A stretch of DNA of 52,795 nucleotides from Candidatus Kapaibacterium sp. (GCA_015490805.1 WFXC01000024.1:1-52795); one strand, 5' to 3'. Counted from the stretch's first letter, positions 35,157 through 45,100 are shown. Notes: a model not told the origin generated them from the sequence alone. Translations and numbers: made by a program.

Positions 35157-36231
35157 GGAGCTGCTGAACAAATTCCTTGCAGGTGAACTATCGCCAGAAG
35201 AGCAGCAGGAATTTGAGCACCTGCGTCAGAACTCTCCCGAATTTGCCCGGGAAGTCGAAGAGTATACACAGGTCATCAACCTGCTCGAGCAGGAAGCAGA
35301 CGAAGCGAAGCAAGAGGCAGAACGGGCAGCGGTGATTCCTGACACCTATAAAAAATTAGCAGCTATTATCGCGGCTGGCGTTGGTACCACTGCCCTTACC
35401 TCTTCGGTTGTAAGCTCTGGTGGATCTTCTATATTTGGCTCGCTAATCACGTGGGTTACCACCAGCATTTTTGCCCTTACCATCGGTGCTCTTGTTGTCT
35501 GGAACGCCTTTATCCGCCCCCACACCGTTGTGAAACCCCCATCGATTGCAAAACAGGACACGGTTACCCCGGTATCGGAAGCTACCGCTGCGGATACACT
35601 GATCCTCACTGTACCTCCTCCTGTTGATGCAACCAGCAATACTGCGGTCGAAAAAGAGCTGCAGGAACAGGCAAAGCAGCACGCATCGAGCCAGACGAAC
35701 ACTTCTTCAGCGAGGGAAACAGAACGTACGCAGTTATTAGCGCTGGCACCATCTGTGGATGTGACCAGTGAACGAACGATCCAGCAGTATTATCGAACGC
35801 AACTGCAGCGCTATCAGCAACAACGCAATGACTCTGCTTATATCCGTACGGCTGTACAGTTGGCAGAATCGTACGTTCTGACCCGAGATTTCGTTCCAGC
35901 GTCTCAGTTACTGGATCAGCTCCAACGCCAGTTTGCTACCCAACTAACGCCGGATACCGAGGCGCGCATCGAGTTGCTCCGTAGCCAGATCGCTCGATAT
36001 CAGAAGAACTTCGCTGTGGCGATGGATCATCTGGAATCAGCCCTTCAGCACGTTCAGGATACGAAGCTCCGCGCCCAGATTCTTGCCGAGCAAGCGTTCG
36101 TATTGTATTCCATCGGGAATGACCGGAAAGCAGTAAAAGCAGCACGCCAAGCGCTGCAACTACCGGGATTACCTCAACCAACAGCTCGCCAACTGCGCCA
36201 GCTACTTCAGGCGCTTGCAGCACAACCGTAA
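35143..36231 (+). CDS. Probable membrane-bound anti-sigma factor with helical repeat domain
   Basis: The gene starts inside the sigma-factor gene (14-nt overlap) with a strong AAGGAG site. The cytoplasmic N-terminus (residues 1-~65: ELLNKFLAGELSPEEQQEFE) resembles the anti-sigma helices of Bacteroidota regulators but lacks a zinc HxxxCxxC motif. One transmembrane helix lies near residues 103-125. A Thr/Ser/Pro-rich linker and a C-terminal region of TPR-like helices (~200-360) follow, probably periplasmic. The sigma/anti-sigma pairing is inferred from context and layout. The sensory partner is unknown. Confidence 0.8.
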   Translation: MTRAEELLNKFLAGELSPEEQQEFEHLRQNSPEFAREVEEYTQVINLLEQEADEAKQEAERAAVIPDTYKKLAAIIAAGVGTTALTSSVVSSGGSSIFGSLITWVTTSIFALTIGALVVWNAFIRPHTVVKPPSIAKQDTVTPVSEATAADTLILTVPPPVDATSNTAVEKELQEQAKQHASSQTNTSSARETERTQLLALAPSVDVTSERTIQQYYRTQLQRYQQQRNDSAYIRTAVQLAESYVLTRDFVPASQLLDQLQRQFATQLTPDTEARIELLRSQIARYQKNFAVAMDHLESALQHVQDTKLRAQILAEQAFVLYSIGNDRKAVKAARQALQLPGLPQPTARQLRQLLQALAAQP

Positions 36232-36302
36232 GAACGCATCAGCAGGGCAAACAGCCACTGCCATCGCTGTGCCATACTCTCTTTCCGGATCATCGCCATC
36301 AA

Positions 36303-36344
36303 TAACTTTGTGTCTTTCCTGTGTATTTTGTGGAGAATATTCTC
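36303..36344 (+). promoter_or_regulatory. TAACTTTG element followed by a 12-bp palindrome
   Basis: TAACTTTG (36303-36310) matches TAnnTTTG. A perfect palindrome GAGAATATTCTC follows at 36333-36344, about 17 nt after the expected transcription start, where an operator could act. The next start (36513) would then have a ~195-nt leader with no recognised structure. Confidence 0.3.
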
Positions 36345-36512
36345 TCCATCGAATTCCGCCAAAAACTCCTATTGTTGAAAAAACTCCATTTTCTCGATTT
36401 TTTCTGCGATCACCAAGATACTGGCACCATTGTTGATTCATTACGCTGTACCGCCGGCAGCGCCGCGGTCCTTGCAACAACAAAAGTGCAACAAGTGAAA
36501 GGGAAGGGAGCA

Positions 36513-36941
36513 ATGATGTTTCTTCGGGCGCAGGAGTTATTTAAAAACTCCATCGATCGATCATACGCCGTATTATCGCGCATTTCCCGCATCCTCCAAA
36601 CGGGCAATCAAGTGCATCTCAGCGCCGTTTTCGTCCAGAATGTATTCGCTCTCTGGCGACAGTCTTTTGATCAATCTCAGGAACTTGCGGTTTTCCACAA
36701 ATTAACACCATTTTTCCAGTATCTATACACTGCTCCGCTGGAGAATCCGCCAAAGTCGCTCCGAATGTTTTTCGAGAACCTGCCACCGGAGTTGCAAATC
36801 ACAATGCCAACGTATGAGGCTTTTCTGCTGAAGTTCCAGGAAGTTGAGGATACACTGATCGCTGCTTTCCAGTTAGATCGATCAATCCTGCCGCAATTAC
36901 TGCCGAAGGATACATCGCTGAGCACAGACAAAGCTGCTTAA
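36513..36941 (+). CDS. Hypothetical helical protein (142 aa)
   Basis: ATG 36513 is preceded by AAGGGAG at ideal spacing; the frame is open further upstream but without a ribosome site. The protein starts MMFLRAQELFKNSIDRSYAV and is predicted mostly helical from its residue pattern, with no signal peptide, membrane helix or motif I recognise. It lies alone after the anti-sigma gene (281-nt gap) and faces the coiled-coil gene ending at 37113. Confidence 0.6.
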   Translation: MMFLRAQELFKNSIDRSYAVLSRISRILQTGNQVHLSAVFVQNVFALWRQSFDQSQELAVFHKLTPFFQYLYTAPLENPPKSLRMFFENLPPELQITMPTYEAFLLKFQEVEDTLIAAFQLDRSILPQLLPKDTSLSTDKAA

Positions 36942-37112
36942 CAAGCTGCCCTCTTGGAACACAGGGAGTGATTCGTGCCCACGGACGGGCAGAGAGGGCA
37001 TATCTTAGAGGACGCAACAGCAGATCCACAGGAGTACGCTGGCAACAAAGCTTGCTTAAGGCTGCTATCGGCAGGGAAGAAGTTTTCAAGGAAGACGCCG
37101 TGCCGCCAGCTT

Positions 37113-37970
37113 TCACGCCTGGTACTGGTAGGAAAGAAGATGAACCCTTTGCTGCTGTGCTGTTTGCTCTATTCCTTTAGAAGCCCGGTCACACACAACG
37201 ACCGGGACTGCTTTGATGCCAAAGGCTCGTTGGAGAATTTGGGCACGCTCCGCTGCTCGATGAACATCTTTTTCAAATGCGGTAACGGAAGCTTCTACTG
37301 CCAGTACAACCGGTTCCCCACTGTGCCAATCTCGACCTTCTATGACAGCGTCTAATTCCATTACATCGCGATAATCTTGCTCATTGATGGTCCCAGCTTC
37401 CACCGCTTCGTCAAGCCGATCTGCCAATTTCTGCGTCGAGAGAATCCTGCTTTTCCGGACTACTCGCCAGACAATCGCTGGATATCGTTCTCGAACCGCT
37501 CGTTCATAGTCCTTTCCTCTCAACCCTCCTACCTGATCTTTGAGTGTCTCAACATCGTCCTTAAGCCCTGCAACGTCCTGCTTAAGCCCTGCAACGTCCT
37601 GCTTAAGTACCGCGACATCCTGCTTAAGCCCTGCAACGTCCTGCTTGAGCACCGCAACGTCCTGCTTGAGCACCGCAACGTCCTGCTTGAGCACCGCAAC
37701 GTCCTCTTTGAGCACCGTAACGTCCTCCTTGAGCACCTGGATATCCTGTTCTACCCGAGTCAGACGCCTGTCGTGTTCCTTCAGCAATTCCCCGTGCTGC
37801 TTAACCAACCGAATTAACTCATCCACCTTTCGTGGCAACTCTAAAAGTTCAGTCGTGAGAATGAGTTTGCGCAACTCCTCCAGCCACTCTGGGTGCGCTT
37901 TCAGGGCTCGCAACAAGTCGCCGAACGTACGAACCCGATATTCGTCCATCTGTTTTTCAAGCGTTTCCAT
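37113..37970 (-). CDS. Coiled-coil protein with nuclease-like C-terminus (DUF3782-type)
   Basis: The 285-residue protein has three parts. The N-terminal part has FGDLLRALKAHPEWLEELRK and TTELLELP, typical of a family I recall from cyanobacteria and Chloroflexi. A long coiled coil follows, whose core is about ten near-identical heptads (LKQDVAV/LKQDVAG) encoded by 21-bp tandem repeats. The C-terminal domain (YPAIVWRVVRKSRILSTQKL, ELDAVIEGRD, VVLAVEASVTAFEKDVHRAA) looks like a PD-(D/E)XK nuclease-like fold. Function is unknown. ATG 37970 is preferred over a TTG three codons upstream. Confidence 0.8.
   Translation of the reverse strand: METLEKQMDEYRVRTFGDLLRALKAHPEWLEELRKLILTTELLELPRKVDELIRLVKQHGELLKEHDRRLTRVEQDIQVLKEDVTVLKEDVAVLKQDVAVLKQDVAVLKQDVAGLKQDVAVLKQDVAGLKQDVAGLKDDVETLKDQVGGLRGKDYERAVRERYPAIVWRVVRKSRILSTQKLADRLDEAVEAGTINEQDYRDVMELDAVIEGRDWHSGEPVVLAVEASVTAFEKDVHRAAERAQILQRAFGIKAVPVVVCDRASKGIEQTAQQQRVHLLSYQYQA
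37532..37741. repeat. 21-bp tandem repeats encoding coiled-coil heptads
   Basis: About ten units of 21 bp, with plus-strand consensus close to CTTGAGCACCGCAACGTCCT plus G, or CTTAAGCCCTGCAACGTCCT plus G. Three adjacent units are identical or nearly so. Each encodes one heptad of the coiled coil. Such repeats can expand or contract in frame by slippage. Confidence 0.9.
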
Positions 37971-38127
37971 TGCCACCAATTGAGCCTGCGCTAATGAACT
38001 TTTCCTTCAAAGGGACGTTCTACCATAACAATTCGTTTCCAGATGTGCCCAATATTAAACACTGGAAGCAGTGCTCTGCTTACCACCACATTTCCATCGA
38101 TAGCAGTATCAGTTTTCGCATTGCCAC

Positions 38128-38418
38128 TCACATTTTCTTGCCGGACGAAGGAGGAGAAACCGCTTGAGCGCCATTGCCCAGTGGAGATCGTGAAACGCTG
38201 CTCTCAGGCACGGTCCTGGAGACCTCGTTGCTTTCTGTCGCCTGTTGAATTTCCTCACTGATCAGGTTGAGATTACGGTGAAACTCCGCCTGTGCCTTGC
38301 GAACCTGTGCCAGTCCTTTTGCAATGGTGCGCGAGACATCCGGCAATTTCTTGGGACCAAAGAGTAACAGAATGACCAGTACTATCAGGAGGAGTTCGCC
38401 AAACCCAACGTCGAACAT
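38128..38418 (-). CDS. Sec-independent translocase subunit TatA/TatB (TatB-like)
   Basis: The 96-residue protein starts MFDVGFGELLLIVLVILLLF and continues GPKKLPDVSRTIAKGL: one membrane helix, the hinge FGPKKLP and an amphipathic helix. The MFDVGFGELL opening and Pro after Gly resemble TatB more than TatA. A polar tail follows. It starts 4 nt after tatA. tatC is not in the window. Confidence 0.88.
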   Translation of the reverse strand: MFDVGFGELLLIVLVILLLFGPKKLPDVSRTIAKGLAQVRKAQAEFHRNLNLISEEIQQATESNEVSRTVPESSVSRSPLGNGAQAVSPPSSGKKM

Positions 38419-38422
38419 TGCT

Positions 38423-38674
38423 CTACGAAGTACTTGTCTGACTGCTGTGCGACTGGTGCTCCGGGGAAGCTGGTGCACTCTGCGATCCTGAGGATTCCAA
38501 TGCCTGACGATGCACCGGAGAGGTTTCTTCCGGTTCGTCCATCTGCGCTGCTTTCTTAAACTCTCGAATGCCCGATCCCAGTCCGCGCATGAGTTCCGGA
38601 ATACGGCGAGCGCCAAAAAGGACGACGATGATCAAAAAGATGATGACTAATTCTGTGATGCCAATGGTTCCCAT
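38423..38674 (-). CDS. tatA: Sec-independent translocase subunit TatA
   Basis: The 83-residue protein has the hinge motif [20 protein letters not shown] after a single membrane helix (residues ~5-22), then an amphipathic helix and a Ser/Gln-rich tail. TatA forms the pore for folded (RR-signal) proteins. The start, supported by GGAG, lies within the last 28 nt of purQ, so the gene sits in the purine operon. Confidence 0.92.
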   Translation of the reverse strand: MGTIGITELVIIFLIIVVLFGARRIPELMRGLGSGIREFKKAAQMDEPEETSPVHRQALESSGSQSAPASPEHQSHSSQTSTS

Positions 38675-39381
38675 TGCCGATACTCCTGTTGTTGAACGAA
38701 AAAACGTAAGGATTCAAACACCACTTTTCCATCTTCAGATCCCAAAAGGACTTCAACGGCTCGCTCCGGATGGGGCATCATTCCGCACACATTACGACGT
38801 CGATTCACGATACCGGCGATATTGCCCAGCGAGCCATTGGGATTTGCTGCCTCGGTAACCTCTCCATCAGGAGTGGCATAGCGGAACAGAATCTGGTCCC
38901 CATCTTCCAGCGCTTTGAGCCCATCCGGATCGATGTAATACCGACCATCGGCGTGTGCAATGGGAATACGGAGCACCTGTCCAGCAGTCGCCGCCGCCGT
39001 AAACGGAGAGTCTACTGTCTCAACGCGCAGAAAGACAGAGCGGCAGATAAAACGCAGTGATGCATTCTGAAGTAATGCTCCCGGCAGCAATTGCGCCTCG
39101 GTCAAAATCTGGAATCCGTTGCAGATACCCAGGACATAGCCACCGCGATCGGCAAACCGTTTGATTTCCTGCATAATGGGAGAAAATCGGGCAATGGCAC
39201 CGGGACGTAAATAATCGCCATAGGAAAACCCGCCAGGCAGAATGACACAATCCAGATCAGAGGGAAGAGTACGATCCTTATGCCACAACGGCACTACGGC
39301 TTCACCCATCACATGCTCAATGGCATACAGCGTATCTCGATCGCAGTTGGAACCGGGAAAGATGACCACCCCGTATTTCAT
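38647..39381 (-). CDS. purQ: Phosphoribosylformylglycinamidine synthase subunit PurQ
   Basis: PurQ is the glutaminase subunit of FGAM synthase, delivering ammonia to PurL. The 244 residues include [36 protein letters not shown], the nucleophile motif [13 protein letters not shown] and the C-terminal [11 protein letters not shown]. Its ATG overlaps the purS stop (ATGA). The separate PurQ/PurS arrangement implies a short PurL, which is not in the window. Confidence 0.97.
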   Translation of the reverse strand: MKYGVVIFPGSNCDRDTLYAIEHVMGEAVVPLWHKDRTLPSDLDCVILPGGFSYGDYLRPGAIARFSPIMQEIKRFADRGGYVLGICNGFQILTEAQLLPGALLQNASLRFICRSVFLRVETVDSPFTAAATAGQVLRIPIAHADGRYYIDPDGLKALEDGDQILFRYATPDGEVTEAANPNGSLGNIAGIVNRRRNVCGMMPHPERAVEVLLGSEDGKVVFESLRFFVQQQEYRQWEPLASQN

Positions 39382-39653
39382 AGCTCACTCACTTCTGCCT
39401 CTTCTGGTGTCAGGGAAATAGAAAAGTCTTCGATCACGGGATTTGCCAAAAGTTTAACGCAGGCTTGCTCCACGATCTGCCGGGCTTCTTCTTCAGAAGC
39501 CGCCTGCACAGAAAAGTGGAAGAATTTGCCGACGCGCACATTGCGAATCTGCATAAATCCCAGGGAATGCAACCCATCTTCAATGGTTTTCCCCTGTACA
39601 TCAGCAATATTCTGGCGCAAGGTAACAATGACAGAAGCGGCAAACTGTTGCAT
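39378..39653 (-). CDS. purS: Phosphoribosylformylglycinamidine synthase subunit PurS
   Basis: The 91-residue protein matches Pur[39 protein letters not shown] and a C-terminal [16 protein letters not shown]. PurS bridges PurQ and PurL in the FGAM synthase complex. It is coupled to purQ and lies 21 nt after pssA. Confidence 0.95.
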   Translation of the reverse strand: MQQFAASVIVTLRQNIADVQGKTIEDGLHSLGFMQIRNVRVGKFFHFSVQAASEEEARQIVEQACVKLLANPVIEDFSISLTPEEAEVSEL

Positions 39654-39674
39654 ACTTTTATCCAGCGATTGCTT

Positions 39675-40439
39675 TTACAAATCGAAAGGACCGGCAACTG
39701 CTTCATCGTCCAGCTCTCTCCACCGTCGCAGCCGGTCAATGGTATGACGAATGACCGAGGCAAGGATATAGAGCACCATTACCGGAAATAGCAACACTCC
39801 TTTGGAAACAACGACCACAACCGTACCAAAAACAAGGAAAGCAAAGCGGAAGGGATATTCGCGCACTCCCTGTTTTGAAAGCTTCGGGATACTGAAAAAG
39901 CGAATGGTACTTGCCATTAAGGCAGAAAGAATGGCGGTGACGGCAAGGAATGCAGCGGTACGCCAGCGGTCAGGAATAAGCCCTGCCTGATCGTAAAACA
40001 GGACATACGACAGCAGTGTCAAAGCAGCAGAAGGAATTGGCATACCAACAAAGTACCGCTTATCTTCAAAATCGGTCAACTGGACGTTAAACCGGGCAAG
40101 TCGGAAAACCCCTGCTAAAGCTGGCAGCGCTGAAACCACCACTCCCCAGCCTTGAAACTGAGCAAAGTATGCGTGATAGATCAGGAACGAAGGGGCGACC
40201 CCAAACGAAACGGCATCGCAGAGCGAATCCAGTTCCACCCCCAGCTCACTGGTGGCTTTAATCAAACGGGCAACCATTCCGTCCAGCATATCGAACACGG
40301 CAGCTAAGACAATAAACCCTGCGGCTGCCCAGTAATGTCCAGCGCTGATTTGCACAATGGCATTGAACCCGCTGAACAGATTCATCAGGGTAAAAACGTT
40401 CGGAATGATTGAACGTGTGATTCGAAACCGTCTTTGCAC
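39675..40439 (-). CDS. pssA: CDP-diacylglycerol--serine O-phosphatidyltransferase
   Basis: This inner-membrane enzyme makes phosphatidylserine. The CDP-alcohol phosphotransferase motif is exact: DMLDGMVARLIKATSELGVE followed by LDSLCD (the D..DG..AR........G...D...D pattern). PNVFTLMNLFSGF near the N-terminus is typical of the PssA subgroup. The start is GTG at 40439, supported by AGGAG six nt upstream. It is the first gene of an apparent operon pssA-purS-purQ-tatA-tatB, with a promoter candidate upstream. Confidence 0.94.
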   Translation of the reverse strand: MQRRFRITRSIIPNVFTLMNLFSGFNAIVQISAGHYWAAAGFIVLAAVFDMLDGMVARLIKATSELGVELDSLCDAVSFGVAPSFLIYHAYFAQFQGWGVVVSALPALAGVFRLARFNVQLTDFEDKRYFVGMPIPSAALTLLSYVLFYDQAGLIPDRWRTAAFLAVTAILSALMASTIRFFSIPKLSKQGVREYPFRFAFLVFGTVVVVVSKGVLLFPVMVLYILASVIRHTIDRLRRWRELDDEAVAGPFDL

Positions 40440-40488
40440 TGGTACTCCTGCTTTGTTCCTGCCTTACCAGGGGTTTTGCTGCAAAATT

Positions 40489-40496
40489 CAAAGATA
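40489..40496 (-). promoter_or_regulatory. Candidate -7 element TATCTTTG for the pssA operon
   Basis: On the minus strand TATCTTTG matches TAnnTTTG and ends 49 nt before the pssA GTG start. No TTG partner is seen at the expected distance. Confidence 0.4.
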
Positions 40497-40528
40497 CGAA
40501 TTTTGGTGCTCACGCCATAGGCGTCCTG

Positions 40529-41050
40529 CTATTGCTGCAATCCCAGGAATCGGGATAATCGCTTCCACGTGGCAGCACGGGCAGTTTCATAGCGCTCAAA
40601 CTGCTTTCGATCAACTTCGCCCTGATCGATAAAGCGCTTCAACTCCCGAATCATTTCCCGTACACCATCGAAAATGAGTTCCATTTCGCCAATGACCAAC
40701 CGGCTCTGGGCTGAAACTGTAGCGCTGCTGCGCAGTTGCTGGAGCGATTGTTGTACCATCTCCACCAGATTTTCTGTTCCAGTCAACAAAGCAATGGCTA
40801 TGGAATCCGGCTGTAATCCCGCCATATAGGCATCGCCAACGAGCACAACATTGGTGTACGCTAAAAAAGCATTAGCAGCGCCCATCGTGCCAGCAAACTG
40901 GGGCAGAGAAAAGTACAGAGTATCAGGCTGGGACTGCATTTGTAGTCTGGATGTCGACGGTGTTGCCGATGGTACCTGGTGTGACTGCGCACTGCTGATC
41001 AACGGCAACCAGCCCAGCAACATCCCGATGAACCACAACTTTCCTTTCAT
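40529..41050 (-). CDS. Exported protein of unknown function (173 aa)
   Basis: ATG 41050 overlaps the stop of the threonine aldolase gene (ATGA). Residues 1-22 form a signal peptide ending near LISSAQS. The mature part is Ser/Thr/Gln-rich at first, then predicted helical (TENLVEMVQQSLQQLRSSAT, LVIGEMELIFDGVREMIREL), without cysteines or a known motif. I recognise no family; a periplasmic helical protein is inferred. Confidence 0.7.
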   Translation of the reverse strand: MKGKLWFIGMLLGWLPLISSAQSHQVPSATPSTSRLQMQSQPDTLYFSLPQFAGTMGAANAFLAYTNVVLVGDAYMAGLQPDSIAIALLTGTENLVEMVQQSLQQLRSSATVSAQSRLVIGEMELIFDGVREMIRELKRFIDQGEVDRKQFERYETARAATWKRLSRFLGLQQ

Positions 41051-42105
41051 TGTGACTCCTTTCGATCGTTCCATTGCTCAATAACCTGCTTTATTCTATC
41101 CACAGCGTCTTCCACATCACTGGCGGCAACATCCAGATGAAAGACCGCCCGAATGGCATCTTCCCGAATTGCATTGAACAACACACCCACTTTCCGACAC
41201 CGTGCAACAAACGTAGCAGCAGGCTGGAGAAACGGTGCCAGTTGGAACACCACAATGTTCGTATCCACGTGATCTGGATCAACAGAAATTCCCGGCAACT
41301 GGCGAATCTGCTCAGCAAAGCGTCTCGCATTGTGGTGATCCTGTTTCAGCCGTTCAATGTGGTGATCCAGCGCATACAAAGCAGCGGCGGCTAAGATCCC
41401 CACCTGCCGCATTCCACCGCCCCACACTTTCCGCCATTTATGCGCCCGTTGCACCATCGCTTGTGATCCCAACAGCATCGAGCCAATCGGTGCACCCAAC
41501 CCTTTGGAGAAGCACACAGAGAGAGAATCACAATAGCGGGCATAACGGGAAACCGGGATACCAGTTGCAACGCTGGCATTCCAGATCCGTGCGCCATCGC
41601 AATGGACAAAGAGCTGATGCTCATCTGCCACCGCTCGCACCATCTCAAAGAATTCCAATGGCAACACTGCACCGCCATACCGATTATGCGTCTGTTCCAG
41701 ACAAATGCCACGGGTTGGCGGTAAATAGTATGCACTGGGTCGAATAGCCCGGCGCAGCATCTCCTCACTCCACACCCCGCGCTGACTGGGCAATGGGTAC
41801 AACTGCAATCCTGAAAGCACCGCTGGAGCTGCCGTTTCGTAGTGGAAAATATGCGACTCACTGTCAACAATGACCTCATCGCCTGGTTGCGTTTGCGCCT
41901 TGAGGCACAGTTGATTTCCCATTACCCCTGTGGGTACAAACAGTGCCGCCTCTTTCTCAAACAGCTCGCACATTCGCTGTTCTAACTGCTGCACCGTTGG
42001 ATCCTCCCCATAGACATCATCGCCAACCGCAGCCGCTGCAATAGCATTCCGCATCGCAGCAGTTGGCTTCGTCACCGTATCGCTGCGCAAATCCAGAAGC
42101 TTCAT
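41047..42105 (-). CDS. ltaE: Low-specificity L-threonine aldolase
   Basis: This PLP enzyme cleaves threonine to glycine and acetaldehyde. The 352 residues show DLRSDTVTKPTAAMRNAI, GDDVYGEDPTV, GICLEQTHNRYGGAVLPLE, HCDGARIWNA and the PLP-lysine motif SVCFSKGLGAPIGS, all typical of LtaE. It is divergent from uvrA with 88 nt between starts and is coupled to the exported-protein gene downstream. Confidence 0.95.
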   Translation of the reverse strand: MKLLDLRSDTVTKPTAAMRNAIAAAAVGDDVYGEDPTVQQLEQRMCELFEKEAALFVPTGVMGNQLCLKAQTQPGDEVIVDSESHIFHYETAAPAVLSGLQLYPLPSQRGVWSEEMLRRAIRPSAYYLPPTRGICLEQTHNRYGGAVLPLEFFEMVRAVADEHQLFVHCDGARIWNASVATGIPVSRYARYCDSLSVCFSKGLGAPIGSMLLGSQAMVQRAHKWRKVWGGGMRQVGILAAAALYALDHHIERLKQDHHNARRFAEQIRQLPGISVDPDHVDTNIVVFQLAPFLQPAATFVARCRKVGVLFNAIREDAIRAVFHLDVAASDVEDAVDRIKQVIEQWNDRKESQ

Positions 42106-42193
42106 TCGTCACTGAGTTTTGTTTGTTCCTGTTTGCTTCCAGAACTTTTCAAATTCGCAAATTACAGCACGATCGGGAGATATCCACACAACG

Positions 42194-45100
42194 ATGGGAC
42201 GGAAAAAGAAGAACACGCAGAGCTGGTGGATTCCAGATGGTAATGGTGGGCTGGGGGCACCATCGGGTGAATACACCCACATTGTCGTCCGGGGCGCACG
42301 AGAGCACAACTTAAAAAACATTAGTTTGGAAATCCCTCGAGAAAAACTGGTCGTTATTAGCGGTGTCTCAGGTTCCGGTAAATCCTCACTGGCATTTGAC
42401 ACGCTCTATGTTGAAGGCAAGCGCCGCTATGTGGAGTGTCTATCACCGTACGCGCGACAGTTTCTCGGCATCTTAGAAAAGCCCGATGTGGACTTCATTG
42501 AAGGATTATCTCCCGCCATCGCCATTGATCAAAAAACAGCAGGCACCAATCCCCGATCCACGGTGGGAACAATCACCGAAATCTACGACTACTTGCGACT
42601 ACTGTTTGCGAAAATCGGAACGCAGTTCTGTGTCGATCATCCAGGCGTTGCGGTGGAAGCGCTCAATGAGGAAGAAATGGTGCAGACCGTAATGGCACTC
42701 CCGGAAGGTACCAAAGTACAGATTCTGGCACCGCTGGTCCGGGGGCGCAAAGGGCACTACCGCGCTTTGTTTGAACAACTGCGGAAAGCTGGATTTACCA
42801 AAGTCCGGGTGGATGGAACGATCGCAGAGCTGGAAGAGGGATATGAGGTCAGTCGATATAAAATCCACAACATCGAGCTGGTCGTCGATCGCCTGGCCAT
42901 CCGCCCCACCTTGCACCGCCGCATCGTGGATTCTTTACATCTGGCTTTGGATTGGGGCAAAGGTAGCGTCATCGTGCTGTGGTACAATGAACAGCAGCAG
43001 CGATGGGAAGAGCAATGGCTGAATCTGCATCTTGCCTGCCCCGTTTGTCAACGCTCGTATGAACCCTTAGCACCGCACCACTTTTCCTTCAACTCCCCAC
43101 GAGGCGCCTGTCCGGAGTGTGAAGGATTGGGCATTCGGCGGCAGTTTCATCCCGAACTGGTTGTCACAGCACCGGACAAATCTCTGGCGGACGGTGCTAT
43201 TGAACTTCTGGGGAAAAAGCGGCGCACGTGGCTGTGGCGCTTAATAGACGCTGTGGCAACAGAACATCAGATTGCTCTGTCAATCCCTTATGACCAGCTT
43301 GCCGAAGAACATCGGCACATTCTGCTCTACGGGACAAATCGAGAATACGCTGTCAAACTCCCCTTCGATCAACGACCATACGCGGTGCGTTTCCCTGGGT
43401 TGCTTCAGATCTTTCTGGAGGAGTACCAGCGGACTGAATCCACTCTCAGGCGGCGACGGTACGAACGCTTTATGGCAACATTGCCGTGTCCCGTTTGTCG
43501 CGGGCAGCGCCTCCGCCCTGAAAGCCTGGCAGTCCGCATCGCTGGCAAATCCATCGCAGACATTGCCGCAATGAACATTGAAGCGGCACTCCAGTTTCTG
43601 CAACAGGTGCAACTGTCACAGCGGGAACAAAAAATTGCTGGCATTGTGTTGAAAGAAATCGTTGAGCGACTGGGCTTTCTGGTCGACATTGGTCTTGGAT
43701 ACCTTTCACTGGATCGACCCGCAAATACTCTCTCCGGCGGCGAGGCGCAACGGATCCGCTTAGCCGCCCAAATTGGCGCGCAACTGGTCGGCGTGCTTTA
43801 TGTGCTGGACGAACCCAGCATTGGACTCCACCCTTCGGATAATCGCCGATTGATTCAAGCGCTTAAATCCCTGCGGGATCTGGGCAACACGATCATCGTT
43901 GTTGAACACGATCGGGATACGATCGAAGCGGCTGATTACCTGATCGATCTGGGCCCGGGCGCAGGCGTCCAAGGTGGAGACATTCTCTACGCTGGAACAC
44001 TCCGGCAATCGCTGAACAGGCAAAATGGGAAGTCGCTGACCTTGCAGTACCTGCAGCACAAACGAAAAATTCCGCTGCCCAAACAGCGGCGTGCTGGCAA
44101 TGGCAAAAAGCTCCGCTTGATCGGCGCAACGGGGAATAACCTTCGGAACATTACGGTGGAATTCCCACTGGGATGTTTCATCTGCGTCACCGGCAAAAGC
44201 GGCTCGGGAAAGTCAACGCTGATCAACGATACGCTGCACCCCATCTTAGCACGCCATTTCCACAGAGCGCAGATGCTTCCGCTACCCTACCGGGCGATCG
44301 AAGGGCTGGAGCATCTCAACAAAGTTGTGGTCATCGACCAATCCCCCATAGGTCGAACGACTCGATCGAATCCAGCAACGTATACGGGTGTTTTCACCGA
44401 GATCCGAAAACTCTTTGCGCAACTTCCTGAGGCGCGGGTCCGGGGATTTACTCCCTCCCGCTTTTCCTTCAATGTTCGTGGCGGACGGTGTGAACCCTGC
44501 CAGGGGATGGGCGTGAAAACCATTGAAATGCACTTTCTGCCCAGCGTGACTGTGCCCTGCGAGTTCTGCGATGGTAAGCGGTACAATACTGAAACGTTGC
44601 AGGTCCGGTATCAAGGCTACTCCATCGCCGATGTGTTAGAGATGACCATCACGGAAGCACGAACGCTGTTTCAGGACATCCCTGCCATCCGCCGCTACCT
44701 ACAGGTGCTGGAAGACATCGGTCTTGGATATCTCCGCCTGGGGCAGCCGGCGCCCACGCTTTCAGGGGGCGAAGCGCAGCGGGTCAAGTTAGCTGCTGAG
44801 CTTACCAAGGTCGCGACGGGCAAAACCCTTTATATTCTGGACGAACCCACGACCGGCTTGCATTTCGAAGACATTCGGATTCTACTCCATTTCCTCCACC
44901 AATTGGTCGATCGCGGCAACACGGTCATCGTCATCGAACACAATCTGGATGTGATCAAGACCGCCGATTGGATCATCGACCTGGGACCGGAAGGTGGTGA
45001 CAAAGGCGGAGAAGTGGTCGCCGTCGGAACACCAGAGGACATTGCCAGTAATCCCCGCAGCCTGACCGGACAGTATCTCCGAACAGCATTGCAGGAATAG
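42194..45100 (+). CDS. uvrA: Excinuclease ABC subunit A
   Basis: UvrA recognises DNA damage with UvrB in nucleotide excision repair. The 968 residues include two ABC ATPase modules (Walker [10 protein letters not shown] and GKSGSGKST; signatures [12 protein letters not shown] and [12 protein letters not shown]) and two zinc modules (CPVC...CPEC near residue ~285, and CEPC...CEFC near ~775). ATG 42194 is chosen; a TTG 25 codons upstream is open but less likely. The ~25-residue N-terminal extension ([16 protein letters not shown]) before the conserved core is longer than in E. coli. No uvrB or uvrC is nearby. Confidence 0.98.
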   Translation: MGRKKKNTQSWWIPDGNGGLGAPSGEYTHIVVRGAREHNLKNISLEIPREKLVVISGVSGSGKSSLAFDTLYVEGKRRYVECLSPYARQFLGILEKPDVDFIEGLSPAIAIDQKTAGTNPRSTVGTITEIYDYLRLLFAKIGTQFCVDHPGVAVEALNEEEMVQTVMALPEGTKVQILAPLVRGRKGHYRALFEQLRKAGFTKVRVDGTIAELEEGYEVSRYKIHNIELVVDRLAIRPTLHRRIVDSLHLALDWGKGSVIVLWYNEQQQRWEEQWLNLHLACPVCQRSYEPLAPHHFSFNSPRGACPECEGLGIRRQFHPELVVTAPDKSLADGAIELLGKKRRTWLWRLIDAVATEHQIALSIPYDQLAEEHRHILLYGTNREYAVKLPFDQRPYAVRFPGLLQIFLEEYQRTESTLRRRRYERFMATLPCPVCRGQRLRPESLAVRIAGKSIADIAAMNIEAALQFLQQVQLSQREQKIAGIVLKEIVERLGFLVDIGLGYLSLDRPANTLSGGEAQRIRLAAQIGAQLVGVLYVLDEPSIGLHPSDNRRLIQALKSLRDLGNTIIVVEHDRDTIEAADYLIDLGPGAGVQGGDILYAGTLRQSLNRQNGKSLTLQYLQHKRKIPLPKQRRAGNGKKLRLIGATGNNLRNITVEFPLGCFICVTGKSGSGKSTLINDTLHPILARHFHRAQMLPLPYRAIEGLEHLNKVVVIDQSPIGRTTRSNPATYTGVFTEIRKLFAQLPEARVRGFTPSRFSFNVRGGRCEPCQGMGVKTIEMHFLPSVTVPCEFCDGKRYNTETLQVRYQGYSIADVLEMTITEARTLFQDIPAIRRYLQVLEDIGLGYLRLGQPAPTLSGGEAQRVKLAAELTKVATGKTLYILDEPTTGLHFEDIRILLHFLHQLVDRGNTVIVIEHNLDVIKTADWIIDLGPEGGDKGGEVVAVGTPEDIASNPRSLTGQYLRTALQE

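Noticed and set aside
37540-37983. Ser/Thr/Leu-rich repetitive open frame antisense to the coiled-coil gene
   Set aside because: Produced by reading the 21-bp repeats on the opposite strand; the minus-strand protein has family motifs and coiled-coil logic.
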